Assembly (NCBI RefSeq): GCF_030150285.1
Contig: NZ_JASLGE010000006.1
Span: 1-49,498 of the forward strand
From: Pseudomonas sp.
GTDB lineage: Bacteria; Pseudomonadota; Gammaproteobacteria; Pseudomonadales; Pseudomonadaceae
DNA length: 49,498 bases
Direction: 5' to 3'
Every line of letters begins with the position of its first letter. Within the stretch, counting starts at the first letter, position 1. Both the position numbers and the translations under genes were made by a program. The notes under the pieces were generated by a model that was not told the DNA's origin, searched no databases, and saw only the letters and a list, made by a program, of their open reading frames with translations. This document shows positions 7,847-16,144 of this stretch, piece by piece.

Positions 7847-8350
7847 TTAAAGACGGCCCGATTCGGCAAAAGAATACGGTTCGCCCTCGCCGACGATGAA
7901 GTGGTCCAGTACCTGGACTTGAATGCCTTCCAGCAGTCTTTTCAATTCATGGGTCAGTATCACGTCGCTATTGCTGGGTTGGGTGCAACCGGATGGATGG
8001 TTGTGTACCAGGATGACGGCGGCACTGTTGTGATCCAGTGCCCGCTGCACCACGCGCCGCGGATAGACCGTGGCGCTTTCGACAGTGCCTTGAAACAGGG
8101 GCTCAAAGGCAAGGACACGGTGCTTGCTGTCGAGAAACAGCACGGCAAACACTTCGTTCTTTTCACCGGCCAGTTTCAGGCGCAGGTAGTCACGCACGCT
8201 CTGTGGATCTATCAGGCAAGGCCCGTGTTTGAAGAGATGCTGCTCCAGCACGCGCAAGGCGTGATGAATCAGATGCTCTTCCTGGACGCTCAGGGCAGTG
8301 GACGGGGTGGCTGGCGCTGGGGCGTCGGGGATGAGATTGCAAATGTCCAT
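7847..8350 (-). CDS. radC: RadC-like JAMM/MPN domain protein
   Basis: 167 residues. The RadC C-terminal domain carries a JAMM metal site: the acidic residue in EKNEVFAVLFLD and HNHPSGCTQPSNSD (H-x-H-x(10)-D). The usual N-terminal helix-hairpin-helix region of chromosomal RadC (about 225 residues) is missing, as is typical for ICE and plasmid copies. The function is uncertain; a repair role has been questioned and a peptidase or nuclease-associated role in mobile elements is possible. The start at 8350 has AGGAGA seven bases upstream; the in-frame extension to 8494 runs into the structured leader and is not coding. Confidence 0.85.
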   Translation of the reverse strand: MDICNLIPDAPAPATPSTALSVQEEHLIHHALRVLEQHLFKHGPCLIDPQSVRDYLRLKLAGEKNEVFAVLFLDSKHRVLAFEPLFQGTVESATVYPRRVVQRALDHNSAAVILVHNHPSGCTQPSNSDVILTHELKRLLEGIQVQVLDHFIVGEGEPYSFAESGRL

Positions 8351-8447
8351 GGGGATCTCCTGAACAAACGGCAGAGTCCCGGCCCAAGGGGCAGGAACCC
8401 CAAGGGTGTGATGAGAAGCGCGCCCGGCATTGGGCGGCAGGAACGGT

Positions 8448-8517
8448 GGATCAACGCGCTGACTGCGCGACGTGGTCTTGAAGATCGCGACCACCTGGGC
8501 GGGTGCCTGACAGGGCC
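8448..8517 (-). ncRNA. radC-type RNA leader motif, copy A
   Basis: Minus-strand leader of the RadC-like gene, with three successive hairpins. P1: GCC/GGC around a short loop at 8505-8517. P2: GTGGTC/GACCAC enclosing a loop with GATCTTCAA at 8472-8494. P3: CGCGC/GCGCG before TGATCC. A GCCCAGG segment links P1 to P2. Copies at 25007, 25761 and 27671 share the loop and linker while the stem bases change in pairs. The arrangement and gene context match the published radC RNA motif, a presumed cis-regulatory RNA of mobile-element genes. It ends about 95 bases before the start codon. Confidence 0.75.
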
Positions 8518-8622
8518 AGACACCACGACATAAACAAGCGTCCTATGGAGCCGTTCGGCCCCCAGTAAACTGCGCAGGCTTACTGGATCACAGCGCCAAT
8601 GGGAACTGCCGCATTGCGTTTT
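8518..8622. other. Intergenic spacer, promoter expected
   Basis: Spacer between the AOC-barrel-like gene stop (8623) and the RNA leader of the RadC-like gene. A minus-strand promoter for the leader should lie here; I cannot single out convincing -35 and -10 boxes. No gene is visible. Confidence 0.4.
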
Positions 8623-9099
8623 TCAAGAGGATGGGCGGGAGAGCTTCAGTGTCTGGGTAAAGGTGCCGTCTGAGTTGGGTTGCGAAGTCATTTCGCCGCC
8701 ATAGCCAGCATATTTTCCGGTGCTACCGATCACGGCGACCACTGACAGGCCCTCTTCGTGTTCTTGGCCTGCCACGACAAGGGTGCCTTCGACTTTCCCT
8801 GTGGCGTCGGTGAACAGCAGCGTCCATTGGCATTGACTGTGTGAGTTCGGCAGGGTGTTGACGCAGTAGCCACTATTGCTACCGATGTCTTGCCGATCTT
8901 CGTTCATCAGCGGTTGGTCGAAGACGAAAAGGTCACCCTGCGAAGGGCCTGGTGGTCCGAGGTCGATAGCGTTCTTGGTGCCACGGGTTCCATCGGCCAG
9001 GGTAATCAGGGTCAGCGATTCGAGTTCGTGAGCATGCGCGCTAAAAGGCGAGGTCATCATCAGCAATAGGCATAACATGCGAATAGTTGTGGTGGTCAT
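8623..9099 (-). CDS. Secreted AOC-barrel-like protein
   Basis: 158 residues. A signal peptide (RMLCLLLMMTSPFSAHA) is followed by a beta-rich domain resembling the allene oxide cyclase/dirigent barrel superfamily: GDLFVFDQPLMNED near residue 55, CQWTLLFTDATGKVEGTLVV near 90, then GLSVVAVIGSTGKYAGYGGE near 120. Bacterial members are small secreted barrels of unknown function. Two cysteines (YCVNT, SQCQW) may form a disulfide. It sits in the accessory pocket between the RadC-like gene and the traC relic and is not part of the conserved transfer set, so it is probably cargo. Confidence 0.6.
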   Translation of the reverse strand: MTTTTIRMLCLLLMMTSPFSAHAHELESLTLITLADGTRGTKNAIDLGPPGPSQGDLFVFDQPLMNEDRQDIGSNSGYCVNTLPNSHSQCQWTLLFTDATGKVEGTLVVAGQEHEEGLSVVAVIGSTGKYAGYGGEMTSQPNSDGTFTQTLKLSRPSS

Positions 9100-9251
9100 A
9101 GGTGTGGCTCAGCTTAGGCAAGAGAAAGGCTGCGTATTGAACTGCAGTGAAAAGATTAGCGGCCAGCCTGTTGGTGGGAGAGAAATTATGTGAACGCCTG
9201 TGACAGGGGCAATGTCTGTCGATGTTGTTGGAGAACATCGGGTGCACCGGT

Positions 9252-9404
9252 TCAGTCAATTTCAATCTGCCTGTACGGGCGGCAAATCCTGCGTTCCGGA
9301 ATCAATGCCCTGGCTTGATCGATCTCTGCTGCCACTCGAAACGCCGCCTCCAGCTCATTGGGCAGGTTTATCCCTTCGGTGAACTTGCTTGTTTCCTTGC
9401 GTGC
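9252..9404 (-). pseudogene. Internally deleted relic of the traC 3' end
   Basis: The minus strand reads ARKETSKFTEG, then a few residues, then NELEAAFRVAAEIDQARAL, to a stop at 9252. The intact TraC (10058-12880) ends with ARKEAGKFSEG, about 37 more residues, then DELEAAFRVAAQLDRCRAI. The relic keeps both ends and has lost the middle. The ParE toxin gene runs into it in another frame, so the last dozen ParE codons are traC-derived DNA. This shows that the RelB/ParE module arrived next to, or by recombination within, a traC 3' end, leaving the older end behind. Confidence 0.75.
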
Positions 9405-9685
9405 AGATCCTGCGGCCAGCTCTGCGCCTCATGCAGTACCCGCAAAATGCGGACACGATCATCGTAGATCTGGTAGGCCACGATGTAGGGCGTGCGATCG
9501 ACCACCAGTTCACGTGTGCCGGCGCAACGCCCGATTCGACCGCTCTCTGGAAACGGGATCAGGCGCTGGGTTTGCTCGGCAATCAGGGTGTCTATGTCGA
9601 TGGCCGCACGCGGGTTGTCCTGCTCAATGAAATCGAAGATCGCATCGCGATCCTTCAGGGCCCACGGCGACCACTCCAGCTTCAC
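9368..9685 (-). CDS. parE: ParE/RelE-superfamily toxin
   Basis: 105 residues. Small toxin of the RelE/ParE fold: WSPWALKDRDAIFDFIEQDNP at the start, the core helix with IPFPESGRIGR, then ELVVDRTPYIVAYQIYDDRVRILRVLHEAQSWP. The RVLHxxQxWP ending is typical of ParE-like toxins, which inhibit gyrase or cleave mRNA depending on subfamily; which applies here cannot be told. The ATG overlaps the antitoxin stop (ATGA). The final residues (ARKQASSPKG) are read through the traC relic, so the native C-terminus was replaced at insertion. Confidence 0.85.
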   Translation of the reverse strand: MKLEWSPWALKDRDAIFDFIEQDNPRAAIDIDTLIAEQTQRLIPFPESGRIGRCAGTRELVVDRTPYIVAYQIYDDRVRILRVLHEAQSWPQDLHARKQASSPKG

Positions 9686-9993
9686 TGGGTGTCACCGCCC
9701 AACAGTTTGCGTTGGGCCTTGGCGCGGCGTTTGGCGAAATGGGCTTCAACGTCTTCTGCGGCAATGGCCGGACGTGGGTCGTCCAGGGCTTCCTGCACTT
9801 TTGCACGGAACCAGGCGTCATAGGTTTCGGGGTCGGAGGTGAAGCCAAGGGGCAGGGCACCTTCGTTGGCGACACGGGTCAGCAGGATGCGCACAGCGTC
9901 GGAGACGGTTAGCCCAAGGCTGTTCAGGACGGCGGTGGCGCGGTCTTTCACGTCCGGGTCGATGCGGGTCTGGATCAGGGCATTACTGGCCAT
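9682..9993 (-). CDS. relB: RelB/DinJ-family antitoxin
   Basis: 103 residues. An N-terminal ribbon-helix-helix (ALIQTRIDPDVKDRATAVLN, then GLTVSDAVRILLTRVANEG) binds DNA and represses the operon. The C-terminal part (DPETYDAWFRAKVQEALDD onward) wraps the toxin. RelB/DinJ proteins always precede the toxin, as here. The ATG at 9993 follows AGGA by about ten bases; the longer open frame to 10152 overlaps the traC stop region and is not used. It is an addiction module within the transfer gene cluster, which would favour retention of the ICE. Confidence 0.85.
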   Translation of the reverse strand: MASNALIQTRIDPDVKDRATAVLNSLGLTVSDAVRILLTRVANEGALPLGFTSDPETYDAWFRAKVQEALDDPRPAIAAEDVEAHFAKRRAKAQRKLLGGDTQ

Positions 9994-10057
9994 GGCAAGG
10001 GTTCCTAGAGTGGTCACAAGGCAAATGTAATGCAAGTGCATGACAAGTTCCATGCGC

Positions 10058-12880
10058 TCAGTCCTTTGCGGGCAGGTGGGTGACCAGCGGTTCAATTGCG
10101 CGGCATCGATCCAGCTGCGCCGCCACCCGAAACGCAGCCTCCAGCTCGTCAATGCCCTGTGCCTGCATCAATTGGTGTCTCTGATGCTTCTCTTCCGGCT
10201 CGGTCATCGCCATGGCCAAGTACAGGCTGGGCGGCACGGCGCGGAACAGCACCTCCATCGACTTGGACAGGATCACCCCCTCGCTGAACTTGCCAGCTTC
10301 CTTGCGCGCCGAGCGCATCAGGGCTTTCTGCGCCGGAGTGAGTGCTCGGAAGCGGGCGATTTTCTCTACTTCATCCGGCGGCATGCTCAGGCAGATCCAC
10401 CATTCGATCATGTTCAACATCGGTTCGGCGGCTTTGGGCAGGTCGTCGAGGTTTTGCGTGGCCAGCCAGAACCACGCCCCGAGCTTGCGCCACATCTTGG
10501 TGATCTTGACCACGTAGGGGGCGAGCAGCGGGTTTTTGGTGATGATGTGGCCCTCGTCGGTGACGTTGATGATCGGGCGGCCGAGCATCTGGTCACGTTC
10601 GGCGAGGTTGTTGACTGTGTTGATCAGCGAGATATAGGCGATCGACAACTGGGCGTTGTAGCCCTCGCGGGCATAGGTGGCCAGGTCCACCAGGGTTACG
10701 TCGGCCTCGGGCCAGGGCGTGCCGTCACGGTTGAACAGTTCGCCGTCGTTGCCTTGGCAGAACAGGTCCATGGCGTCGGCCATTTCCAGCAGGCGGGTGC
10801 ACCGCGATTCGGGCAGGCCCAGGTCCTGGCCGGCAGTGCGCAGGGCGTTGCGCACATCTTCGGTCAGTACCGTACGCTGTTGCTGGGTGCAGAGGCGGGC
10901 GGCGTCGAGGATGCTCTGGCGGATCAGGCTGCGGTCGGCGCGGGTCAGGCGTTGTTCTTCCTTGTCCTCGCCGCCGGTGATCATCAGGCGGGCAGTGATT
11001 TCCAGCTCGCCCAGTACGTCGCGCTCGTCTTCCTGTTCGGTGCTGTCGTCGTCCAGCGCTTCGGCGTCCAGCGTTTTGACCTCGCTGGGGTTGTCCATCA
11101 GCCGCCTTGCATCGGCGAAGGGGGCCAGGCTGACTCCGGCGCCGGGGGCCAGTTTGAGCCGGTGCACGCTCAGGCCCAGGCGCTGGGCGAAGTCGGCAAA
11201 CAGGCCGAAGCTGTTGCCGGCTTCGACGATAAACAGTCGGGGTCGGTAGATCGCGGTGATCTGGTTGAGCAGGTTGTTCAGGGTTGCTGACTTGCCCGAG
11301 CCGGTGGGGCCGAACAGGAACAGGTGCGCGTTCATCTGCCGATCGAGGCGGTTCAACGGATCGAAAGTGATCAGCCCACCGCCGCGGTTGAACAGGGTGA
11401 TGCCGGGGTGGCCGGTGCCTTCGCTGCGGCCCCAGACCGGGGCGAGATTGGCCGCGTGCTGGGCGAACATCAGTTGCGTGTACCACTGGCGTTTGTCCTG
11501 CTCTGGATCGAACACGCAGGGTAACCAGCGCAGGTAACTGTTGAGTGGGGCTACCTCGTCTTCTTCACGCACGGGTTGCAGGCCAGCGTTGAGCAAGGCG
11601 TTGGCCAGTTGCAGGCCATGGGCGTCCAGTTCGGGCAGGTCGTGGCCGCGCAGGTAGAACGCCAACGCGCCGCGATAGAGCTTGTGCGAACGGCCGATCA
11701 AGCTGCGGGCCTGCTCGACATCCTCGCGGGTCTGTTGCGAATCCAGCGTATCGCCCACGGATTTGTGGCTCAGGTGATTGAGCTGGGCTTCCAGCCGATC
11801 CTGTGGGGTAATGACCAGGGTCAGGCACAGCACGGTGCCTTCCGGCAGTTGGTCGAACACCGCGTTCAAGGCATCGCCGCCCTTGGCCGTCTCGCCAGTC
11901 AGGTGACCAATGCCCGGCGGGCTGCGTAGCCGATCCACGCTGATGAGCCGATGCGGTTGTTCATCGAACCACCACACGCCGTGTGGTGTGTCTGAGCGCG
12001 GTTGGCGAAAGAACAGGCGCTGGGCGAAGTCGGTACCGCTGGCCAGTTCCAGTTCGTCAGCGGCAGGGCTTTGAGGCAGTTTGGCGAGGCGATAGAACCG
12101 TCTGCGTGCCTCGGCGTCCGTACCCAGCCATGGCGGGTTAGGGTTGAACCAGCGCAGCAGCCAGGCGTGGATCGCCACGCCATCCAGGCGGCGCGCATGA
12201 ATACCGGCATTGGCGAGCCCGCCGAGCAGGCGTTCACAGACGGCGGTCAGCGCGGCTTCCGCGGGCAAGCCTCGCCGTGACGGTGTGCCCGCCGTGCGCC
12301 GATAAACCACCAAGCGCGTGCGACGGTTCTGGCCGCGCCAGGGCAGGTGGCTGACGGTGCTGTCCTCGAACAGGCCGCCGGGCTTGGACACGGCCTGCAG
12401 GTGATGCCGCATCACGCGGCAATAAAAATCACTGAACGCGGTGCCTTGCGCCCGTGGCTGCAGATAAGCCTGTAGCCCGTGCAGATACGCGTCCCAATCA
12501 GTCTCGTCTTGGGCATACAGCTGCACCACCCACGGCTGCTGATCCAGCTCATCGAAGCTGTCCTGCAAAGCGTTTTCCAGTGCGTCGCGCACGGTGCACA
12601 GCCACTCGTCTTCGCGGCCTTCGGTGCCGACCGCGCTCAGTTCGAAAAACGCCGCCACTGACTGACCGTCCTCCAGCAGCAAGCTCTGCGAACCGGGCAG
12701 GTACTCGACCCAGGGCAGCAGATCGACGAAGGAGGGCGGGGCGGCATACAGGCGTTGTTCGTCGGCACGGGTGGCTGGGCGGCGAGCGTTATCACGCCCC
12801 GGCGCGGGAATGCCCCGGCCGCGCAACCGCGCCAGATAGCGCTGCCAGGCATCGCCCGGCTGACGGTGCACGCGCTTCAT
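10058..12880 (-). CDS. traC: Conjugative ATPase TraC (PFL_4706 family, VirB4-like)
   Basis: 940 residues, TIGR03744-type. Cytoplasmic ATPase that powers assembly of the type IV secretion channel. The N-terminal half (to about residue 450) is the variable VirB4-like region. Walker A (FGPTGSGKSATLNNLL) lies near residue 527 and Walker B (PIINVTDEGH) near residue 773, followed by WFWLATQNLDDLPKAA, a typical VirB4/TraC block. The start codon overlaps the stop of the upstream lipoprotein gene. Downstream, instead of the usual thiol-disulfide and PFL_4709-family genes, comes the RelB/ParE pocket. Confidence 0.9.
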   Translation of the reverse strand: MKRVHRQPGDAWQRYLARLRGRGIPAPGRDNARRPATRADEQRLYAAPPSFVDLLPWVEYLPGSQSLLLEDGQSVAAFFELSAVGTEGREDEWLCTVRDALENALQDSFDELDQQPWVVQLYAQDETDWDAYLHGLQAYLQPRAQGTAFSDFYCRVMRHHLQAVSKPGGLFEDSTVSHLPWRGQNRRTRLVVYRRTAGTPSRRGLPAEAALTAVCERLLGGLANAGIHARRLDGVAIHAWLLRWFNPNPPWLGTDAEARRRFYRLAKLPQSPAADELELASGTDFAQRLFFRQPRSDTPHGVWWFDEQPHRLISVDRLRSPPGIGHLTGETAKGGDALNAVFDQLPEGTVLCLTLVITPQDRLEAQLNHLSHKSVGDTLDSQQTREDVEQARSLIGRSHKLYRGALAFYLRGHDLPELDAHGLQLANALLNAGLQPVREEDEVAPLNSYLRWLPCVFDPEQDKRQWYTQLMFAQHAANLAPVWGRSEGTGHPGITLFNRGGGLITFDPLNRLDRQMNAHLFLFGPTGSGKSATLNNLLNQITAIYRPRLFIVEAGNSFGLFADFAQRLGLSVHRLKLAPGAGVSLAPFADARRLMDNPSEVKTLDAEALDDDSTEQEDERDVLGELEITARLMITGGEDKEEQRLTRADRSLIRQSILDAARLCTQQQRTVLTEDVRNALRTAGQDLGLPESRCTRLLEMADAMDLFCQGNDGELFNRDGTPWPEADVTLVDLATYAREGYNAQLSIAYISLINTVNNLAERDQMLGRPIINVTDEGHIITKNPLLAPYVVKITKMWRKLGAWFWLATQNLDDLPKAAEPMLNMIEWWICLSMPPDEVEKIARFRALTPAQKALMRSARKEAGKFSEGVILSKSMEVLFRAVPPSLYLAMAMTEPEEKHQRHQLMQAQGIDELEAAFRVAAQLDRCRAIEPLVTHLPAKD

Positions 12881-13296
12881 CAGTAATCCTCGACCCGTTC
12901 GCCGGGCAAGGCGTACTGCACCCGTTGGTACAGCGGGAAGACGGTGCTGTAACCGGGCACCGGCACCGACTCGCTGCCGCTCAGGTGCGGGAACACATAC
13001 AGCACCAGATCCGGGTTGGGCAGGCGCTGGAACTGGCGGTAAATCTCGCTCTGTGCGGTACGGGTGTAACCGGTTTGATCGATCACCGGCACGGGCGCTT
13101 GTAAGGGTCGGCGCAGGGGCTGCCGGGCGTCGAGCAGCCTGCGGCTAGATGCATCGCTACCGCCTGCCGTCTGCTGGTTCCAGATGTCCAGCATGGTCGC
13201 ATCGCCATGGGGCAGCAGTTTTTCCGGGTCGGTAGCGCAGCCGCTCAGCACCAGCAAAGCGGACAGCAGCGCGGATTTAATCCAGTTCAACGACAT
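12880..13296 (-). CDS. Conjugative transfer lipoprotein, TIGR03751 family (TraV/VirB7-like)
   Basis: 138 residues. MSLNWIKSALLSALLVLSGC is a lipoprotein signal with a lipobox (LSGC). The mature part contains PHGDATMLDIWNQQTAGG and a Pro-rich region leading to YVFPHLSGSESVPVPGYSTV. Lipoproteins in this position anchor the outer-membrane ring made by the VirB9- and VirB10-like proteins. The ATG at 13296 is used, overlapping the upstream gene by 20 bases; a longer in-frame extension to 13425 is a shadow of that gene. Its stop overlaps the traC start. Confidence 0.85.
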   Translation of the reverse strand: MSLNWIKSALLSALLVLSGCATDPEKLLPHGDATMLDIWNQQTAGGSDASSRRLLDARQPLRRPLQAPVPVIDQTGYTRTAQSEIYRQFQRLPNPDLVLYVFPHLSGSESVPVPGYSTVFPLYQRVQYALPGERVEDY

Positions 13297-14659
13297 GGCC
13301 GTTGTCTCCTTGCTTGTGATCGACCCGGCGCCCGCTCGGGCTGTAGTCGACATTGATCGCCCGCTCGATATGCACAGCGACCCTGGCGCCGGGCTGCACA
13401 TACACCGCGGCGAACGCCTGGCCATAGAGCTTGTTGACCCACTGCGCCATCTCTTGCACGCCCCCGGCCAGAATCCGCCCCAGCGCCTCGTTGGTGGTGA
13501 TGCCCACCGTGCCCAGCGGATTACCGGGGCTGGTATAGGTCATGCTGTTGTTGCCCTGAATCAATGACGCCGCCCCGGCACCTGCAGCGGTGATCAGCGC
13601 CTGTGAGCCCAGGTACTGCTGGGCGTTGCTGCGCCGATCACCAGTCACGCAGGGAATGCCATACGGGTCACTGATCCAGCCCAGCCCCTGGCGGGTATCG
13701 CTGTCTTGTTCGTCGCCTTCAGCCTCACGTTTGGAGCCCTTCGAGGGCACGGTGCGGACTGTGCCGTCGCGGAACACAAAGGTCAGCGAGCGGATCTGCC
13801 CACGCACGCACGACAGGGTCCAGTCCCCCGAGGCCGTGCCGCTGACCACCGCGCCGGCCACGTCCGGCAGGTCGATGCCGTTGGCGGTCAGGTTGTCCGG
13901 GCCGATCAGCACCTTGAACGGATAGGGGTCGTTGACCGTGCCATCCACCGGCACGCGGCCGATCAGCGCCGTCATCGCCACCGAGCCCATCAACGTGGCA
14001 TTGGCCGGCACGGTGTAGACCGGTTGCAATGCGGCTTTCCCCTGCAACGCCTTGCCCGCTGCGTCGAGTCGGGCGGCGGTGTCTTCGAGCGGCTTTTGCG
14101 CGGGGCCAAAGGAGGTAGGGAAGGCCACCGGCTTGCGTGGCTTGGCGTTGGGATCACGACCATCCTGCGGCTCGACCCAGATCAACGAATCACGTATCAA
14201 GCCTTGGCCATCGCCGTCTTCTAGCCCCAGGCCCACGGGCAGATCGGTGGTGCCCATCGACTCCAACCGCCGCTGCAGATCCTCGATCAGGCCGCTGGTC
14301 TGGCGTTGGGTCTCGCTCAACTGCTCGCGTCCGTCCTGCAGCGCGCTCTGTACGCGCTGTTCAATCGTGCCCTCGCGCTGACGCAGGCGCTCGTTCTCGG
14401 CCTTCTCCTGTTGGTTGGCTTTCAGCGCGCCCTGCAATTCGCCGCGCAGCTGTTTGACCTGTGCCACCAGCGTGGCGACCGTGTCGCGCGGGGTGTCGCC
14501 CTCAATGCCCAGCGCCTGCATTTCGTCACGGGTCAGCGGGTCGACGCGGGTGCCGTCACCTGCACCCTCGCGTGATGATCCGGCCCACTTTATGCCCACA
14601 TACAGCAGCAACAGGATCAGTGGCAGCATCAGCCACTTGAGCAGGCCGTTACTCTTCAT
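13277..14659 (-). CDS. ICE protein, PFL_4705 family (TraB/VirB10-like)
   Basis: 460 residues, TIGR03752-type. Energy-coupling scaffold spanning both membranes. One N-terminal membrane segment (LLKWLMLPLILLLLYVGIKW) is followed by a coiled coil at about residues 60-130 rich in Gln and Glu, then a periplasmic beta region with VPANATLMGSVAMTALIGRV and the TrbI/VirB10-like LIQGNNSMTYTSPGNPLGTV. It ends with VYVQPGARVAVHIERAINVDY. It overlaps both neighbours, the VirB9-like gene by 11 bases and the lipoprotein gene by 20, so the block is co-translated. Confidence 0.85.
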   Translation of the reverse strand: MKSNGLLKWLMLPLILLLLYVGIKWAGSSREGAGDGTRVDPLTRDEMQALGIEGDTPRDTVATLVAQVKQLRGELQGALKANQQEKAENERLRQREGTIEQRVQSALQDGREQLSETQRQTSGLIEDLQRRLESMGTTDLPVGLGLEDGDGQGLIRDSLIWVEPQDGRDPNAKPRKPVAFPTSFGPAQKPLEDTAARLDAAGKALQGKAALQPVYTVPANATLMGSVAMTALIGRVPVDGTVNDPYPFKVLIGPDNLTANGIDLPDVAGAVVSGTASGDWTLSCVRGQIRSLTFVFRDGTVRTVPSKGSKREAEGDEQDSDTRQGLGWISDPYGIPCVTGDRRSNAQQYLGSQALITAAGAGAASLIQGNNSMTYTSPGNPLGTVGITTNEALGRILAGGVQEMAQWVNKLYGQAFAAVYVQPGARVAVHIERAINVDYSPSGRRVDHKQGDNGHVVELD

Positions 14660-15488
14660 CGTCGCGGCTCCGGGGCAGATTCAATGCCGCATCCACCGGG
14701 CTGATTGCGGGCAGCAGCGATCCGGCCAGGCCATGGCCTCGGGTCACCAGGTACACCACGGTGGTGTCGGTGGCTTCACCCTTAGGGCCAAGGTCGGGGT
14801 GCTGGAAGGTGGCCGCGATGAAATCCCCTTGCAGCCGACGTGGATCCAGTTCGATCCAGTGTGATGAGGTATTGCGCAGGCGCACCGCCGTGACCCACAG
14901 ATCCTCCAGCCGCCACGCGGCCAGTGCCCGATAGGTGAGCGGCCGTTCCGGCATCAAGGTGTCCAGCACCAGGTCATCACGCAGAGGCACCGCCCCCAAG
15001 CCTTGGACTGGCTCGACGGTGCGTAGCGGCGCGTACAGGCTCTGTGCGGCATAGCGGGTCAGCGCCACCGGCAATGGCGTCGGTGGCACAGGGCGTTCAG
15101 CAGGGGCGCCCACCTCTTCGCGGGGTGTGGCCCGTTCAGCCTCGACAATTCGTACCGGCTCCAGTGGCGACTCTCCGGCCTTGACGGGTTCGGCGGCGAT
15201 GTCCAGCAGGATCAGCGTGCCGTCGTCGGCGTCCTGCAGATGCAAACGGCTGGGCGCAATTGTGTCGTTGGCCAGCAGGTACAGTGCGCCGCCGGCACTC
15301 TGTACCCGCAGCTTGCCTTGTAGCGAGGTGGGAGTGCCCACACGGACGTTGCGCTCGATAAACACCACGCGTTCCTGGCCGACCTGTAGCGGTACTGCCA
15401 GAGGCAGGCGTTCCCAGCGCAGAATCTCCACGGCGCTGGCCAGTGGGGTGACTAGCAAGAGCAGGGCGCCGCACAGGCATCGTTTCAT
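14649..15488 (-). CDS. ICE protein, PFL_4704 family (TraK/VirB9-like)
   Basis: 279 residues, TIGR03749-type. Exported (signal MKRCLCGALLLLVTPLASA, then VEILRWERLP). The N-terminal 100 residues are beta-rich and typical of TraK/VirB9 proteins (VGQERVVFIERNVRVG, then TPTSLQGKLRVQSAGGALYL), followed by a Pro-rich linker near residue 130 and a C-terminal domain with WRLEDLWVTAVRLRNTS and LDPRRLQGDFIAATFQHPDL. It should form the outer-membrane core with the VirB10-like protein and the lipoprotein. The ATG overlaps the upstream VirB8-like stop. Confidence 0.85.
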   Translation of the reverse strand: MKRCLCGALLLLVTPLASAVEILRWERLPLAVPLQVGQERVVFIERNVRVGTPTSLQGKLRVQSAGGALYLLANDTIAPSRLHLQDADDGTLILLDIAAEPVKAGESPLEPVRIVEAERATPREEVGAPAERPVPPTPLPVALTRYAAQSLYAPLRTVEPVQGLGAVPLRDDLVLDTLMPERPLTYRALAAWRLEDLWVTAVRLRNTSSHWIELDPRRLQGDFIAATFQHPDLGPKGEATDTTVVYLVTRGHGLAGSLLPAISPVDAALNLPRSRDDEE

Positions 15489-16144
15489 GGTGAAGGTTCC
15501 TCGCGGTTGTCATCGGGCGCGCGAGCAATGCGCTGCGGCGCTTCGCTGTAGCAGTCCAGCGCCAGACCGAAGGGATTGCGTTCCGGGTCGATGTCCAGTC
15601 GCACCACCTTCAGCGAGTAGCGCACCAGCGCCCGCTTGACCTGCTCGGCGCCGTGGTACTCATCGGCGCTCAGGTCCAGGGTGACGATCCAATCGTCGTC
15701 GGACAGTGCCTTGACCCGTGCCATCGGCTTGTCGCCATAGCCACGACCGGGAATCTCGTAGACCCCGCGCACCCGTTGGCGCAGCTCGCCGCTGTCACGA
15801 CGGCGGGCGGCTTCATCGAGCAGAAACCCCCGGCAGGCCGGGGTCAGGTATGAAGACAGCGCCCGGATATTGCGCGGATAATCGTCCTCGCCATTGGTGG
15901 GCCAGCGGTTGAGCTGCTGGAAGATGTAGAAGGCAAAGCTGTACACCGTGCCGGGCGGCACCTCCCACCATTTGCGCACACTGCCCGAGCGCAGATCCGG
16001 CGGGATATGGATCGTCAAGTCGCGCGGCGCGCTCCACCAGCCGACGGCCAGTAGTGCTGTCAACGCCAGCAATGCCGCGCCGCCCCAGCGTAAAGTGCGC
16101 ACATGGGCCTGCAGGTGCGTGACCTCATTCTTGAAGCGGCTCAT
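15485..16144 (-). CDS. ICE protein, PFL_4703 family (TraE/VirB8-like)
   Basis: 219 residues, TIGR03746-type. Bitopic inner-membrane protein. The segment GGAALLALTALLAVGWWSAP lies near residue 20, and the rest is a periplasmic domain of VirB8/TraE type with PPDLRSGSVRKWWEVPPGTV, YLTPACRGFLLDEAARR and the terminal strand set YHGAEQVKRALVRYSLKVV. VirB8-like proteins nucleate the inner-membrane complex. Overlaps at both ends (ATGA type) mark a continuous operon. Confidence 0.85.
   Translation of the reverse strand: MSRFKNEVTHLQAHVRTLRWGGAALLALTALLAVGWWSAPRDLTIHIPPDLRSGSVRKWWEVPPGTVYSFAFYIFQQLNRWPTNGEDDYPRNIRALSSYLTPACRGFLLDEAARRRDSGELRQRVRGVYEIPGRGYGDKPMARVKALSDDDWIVTLDLSADEYHGAEQVKRALVRYSLKVVRLDIDPERNPFGLALDCYSEAPQRIARAPDDNREEPSP

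Noticed and set aside
10040..11290. Long plus-strand open frame of 416 codons opposite traC
   Set aside because: It is a shadow of the GC-rich traC gene, with no SD or family features; the minus-strand frame has the Walker motifs and ICE context.
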